The position numbers and the translations under genes were made by a program. The notes beneath the pieces are model-generated. The model was not told where the DNA came from, did no database searches, and saw nothing but the letters and a program-made list of their open reading frames with translations. From Escarpia spicata (taxonomy: Eukaryota; Annelida; Polychaeta; Sabellida; Siboglinidae): DNA of 64,000 bases. Positions 62,691 to 64,000 of this stretch are shown piece after piece (position 1 is the first letter of the stretch; each line of letters starts with the position of its first letter). Where the stretch lies: contig OZ023214.1 of NCBI GenBank assembly GCA_963995525.1, positions 58,059,133 to 58,123,132 of the forward strand, written 5' to 3'.

Positions 62691-64000
62691 ATACAATACG
62701 GTGTCCACAGAGGGTTTGTAGCACATGGTGGGTCATCAACTACCCTATAATACGGTGATCACAGAGTGTTTGTAGCACTTGGTGGGTCATCAACTACCCT
62801 GCAATACGGTGACCACAGAGTGTTTGTAGCACAGTGTGGGTCATCAACTACCCTGCAATACGGTGACCACAGAGTGTTTGTAGCACATGGTGGGTCATCA
62901 ACTACCCTGCAATACGGTGACCACAGAATGTTTGTAGCACATGGTTGGTCATCAACTACCCTGCAATACGGTGACCACAGAGTGTTTGTAGCACATGGTG
63001 GGTCATCAACTACCCTACAATACGGTGACCACAGAGTGTTTGTAGCACATGGTGGGTCATCAACTACCCTACAATACGGTGACCACAGAGTGTTTGTAGC
63101 ACATGGTGAGTCATCAACAACACTAAAATACGGTGACCAAAGAATGTTTGTAGCACATGGTGAGTCATCAACTACCCTACAATACGGTGACCACAGAGTG
63201 TTTGTAGCACATGGTGGGTCATCAACTACCCTGCAATACGGTGACCACAGAGTGTTTGTAGCACATGGTGGGTCTTGAACTACCCTACAATACGGTGACC
63301 ACAGAGTGTTTGTAACACATGGTGTGTCATCAACTACCCTACAATGCGGTGACCACAGAGTGTTTTTAGCACATGGTGAGTCATCAACAACCCTACAATA
63401 CGGTGACCACAGAGTGTTTGTAGCACGCGGTGGGTCATCAACTACCCTGCATTACGGTGACCACAGAATGTTTGTAGCACATTGTGGGTCATCAACTACC
63501 CTGCAGTACGGTGACCACAGAGGGTTTGTAGCACATGGTGGGTCATCAACTACCCTGCAATACGATGACCACAGAGTGTTTGTAGCATATGGTTGGTCAT
63601 CAACTACCCTGCAATACGGTGACCACAGAGTGTTTGTAGCACATGGTGGGTCATCAACTACCCTACAATATGGTGACCACAGAGTGTTTGTAGCACATGG
63701 TGGGTCATCAATTATCCTGCAATACGGTGACCACAGAGTGTTTGTAGCACATGGTGGGTCATCAACTACCCTGCAATACGGTGACCACAGAGTGTTTGTA
63801 GCATATGGTTGGTCATCAACTACCCTGCAATACGGTGAACACAGAGTGTTTGTAGCACATGGTGGGTTATCAACTACCCTGCAATACGGTGACCACAGAG
63901 TGTTTGTAGTACACGGTGGGTCATCAACTACCCTGCAATACGGTGACTACAGGGTGTTTGTAGCACATGGTGAGTCATCAACAACCCTACAATACGGTGA
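62691..64000 (+). repeat. Start of a third P block (P3), cut by the window end
   Basis: Positions 62766-63278 repeat the variant order of 7530-8042 and 39927-40439, including the CACTAAAATACGG monomer and the GGGTCTTGAAC variant. The P-specific GTGTTTGTAACACATGG monomer follows at 63306. Near 63.78 kb the order jumps to that seen at 9.8 kb, so an internal deletion or crossover is likely here. Confidence 0.5.

Larger units (their letters stand above)
1..64000 (+). repeat. 54-bp satellite array, head-to-tail, spanning the whole window
   Basis: Every part of the window is made of one 54-bp unit in one orientation. In the register used here the unit starts GTGTTTGTAGCACATGG, has TCATCAACTACC at positions 23-34 and ends CGGTGACCACAGA at 42-54. 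Phase counting from 20 to 63954 gives 1,182 complete monomers with a mean of 54.09 bp. Length changes are confined to 37 monomers of 57 bp, two of 52 bp and one of 53 bp. The commonest differences are G or A at position 36 (CCTGCAA or CCTACAA), A for G at position 20 (GAGTC or GGGTC) and T for G at position 18-19 (TTGGTC). No inverted monomers and no inserted foreign sequence were found. There is no gene in any stretch. The array runs off both ends. Eukaryotic satellite DNA is the only class that fits the size; the family is not one I recognise. Confidence 0.98.

Noticed and set aside
1..64000. CRISPR array or plasmid iterons
   Set aside because: Repeats are contiguous with no unique spacers, the period is 54 bp throughout, and more than 1,100 units far exceeds any such array. 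No cas or rep genes are present.
1..64000. Centromere protein B box or telomeric repeats
   Set aside because: The consensus and its complement have no TTCG core and no CGGG in the needed spacing, and no TTAGGG-like or TTTAGGG-like runs are seen. A centromeric role cannot be excluded but is not shown.
1..64000. TGTTTGT (forkhead-like) and CACATG (E-box) motifs once per monomer as regulatory sites
   Set aside because: Short degenerate motifs are expected in any 54-bp sequence, and their repetition only reflects the tandem array.
1..64000. Transposable element, tRNA, rRNA or other RNA gene within the array
   Set aside because: Phase counting leaves no room for inserted sequence. Nothing longer than 3 bp departs from the monomer pattern.

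Overview
The whole window is a single tandem-repeat (satellite) array. I see no gene, transposon, RNA gene or single-copy sequence at any point, and neither edge of the array is inside the window. The repeat unit is 54 bp, always in the same orientation, with about 48% G+C (13 G and 13 C in the consensus). I set the register by the GTGTTTGTAGC motif, which first starts at 20 and last starts at 63954. Counting the phase through the window gives 1,182 complete monomers between these points: about 1,142 of 54 bp, 37 of 57 bp, two of 52 bp and one of 53 bp. These lengths add up exactly to the 63,934 bp spanned. Partial monomers fill 1-19 and 63954-64000.

An uninterrupted 64-kb array of a 54-bp unit points to a eukaryotic chromosome, in heterochromatin or a pericentromeric, subtelomeric or interstitial satellite block. 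I do not recognise the monomer and cannot name the species or kingdom. There is no CENP-B-box-like core (TTCG...CGGG) in the consensus and no telomeric repeat.

The interesting structure is above the monomer. Diagnostic variant monomers recur in fixed orders, giving nested higher-order repeats (HORs). Tandem segmental duplications with measured offsets are: 2,055 bp (1-3.5 kb), 378 bp (five doublets), 1,956 bp (10-14 kb), about 2,813 bp (13.2-18.8 kb), 1,245 bp (21.6-24.1 kb), 3,027 and 3,999 bp (26.8-37 kb), 918 bp (31-32.9 kb), 1,731 bp (35.6-38.8 kb), 1,728 bp (41.5-44.9 kb, containing a 324-bp duplication), 2,226 bp with nested 978-bp units (46.9-51.3 kb), 594 bp (55.1-56.3 kb) and about 7.0 kb (51.3-62 kb). 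On the largest scale two block families alternate: P (1-9.7 kb), Q (9.7-20.75 kb), P (20.75-42.2 kb), Q (42.2-62.7 kb), P (62.7 kb to the end). Singly occurring 57-bp monomers mark P, and paired ones mark Q. Several duplication joints are hybrid monomers, as expected from in-register unequal crossover or a similar recombination process.

Because 54 is 18 codons, one frame on each strand is open in the consensus, so long open frames (up to 604 codons) appear on both strands. I treat all of them as by-products of the repeat and annotate no CDS.
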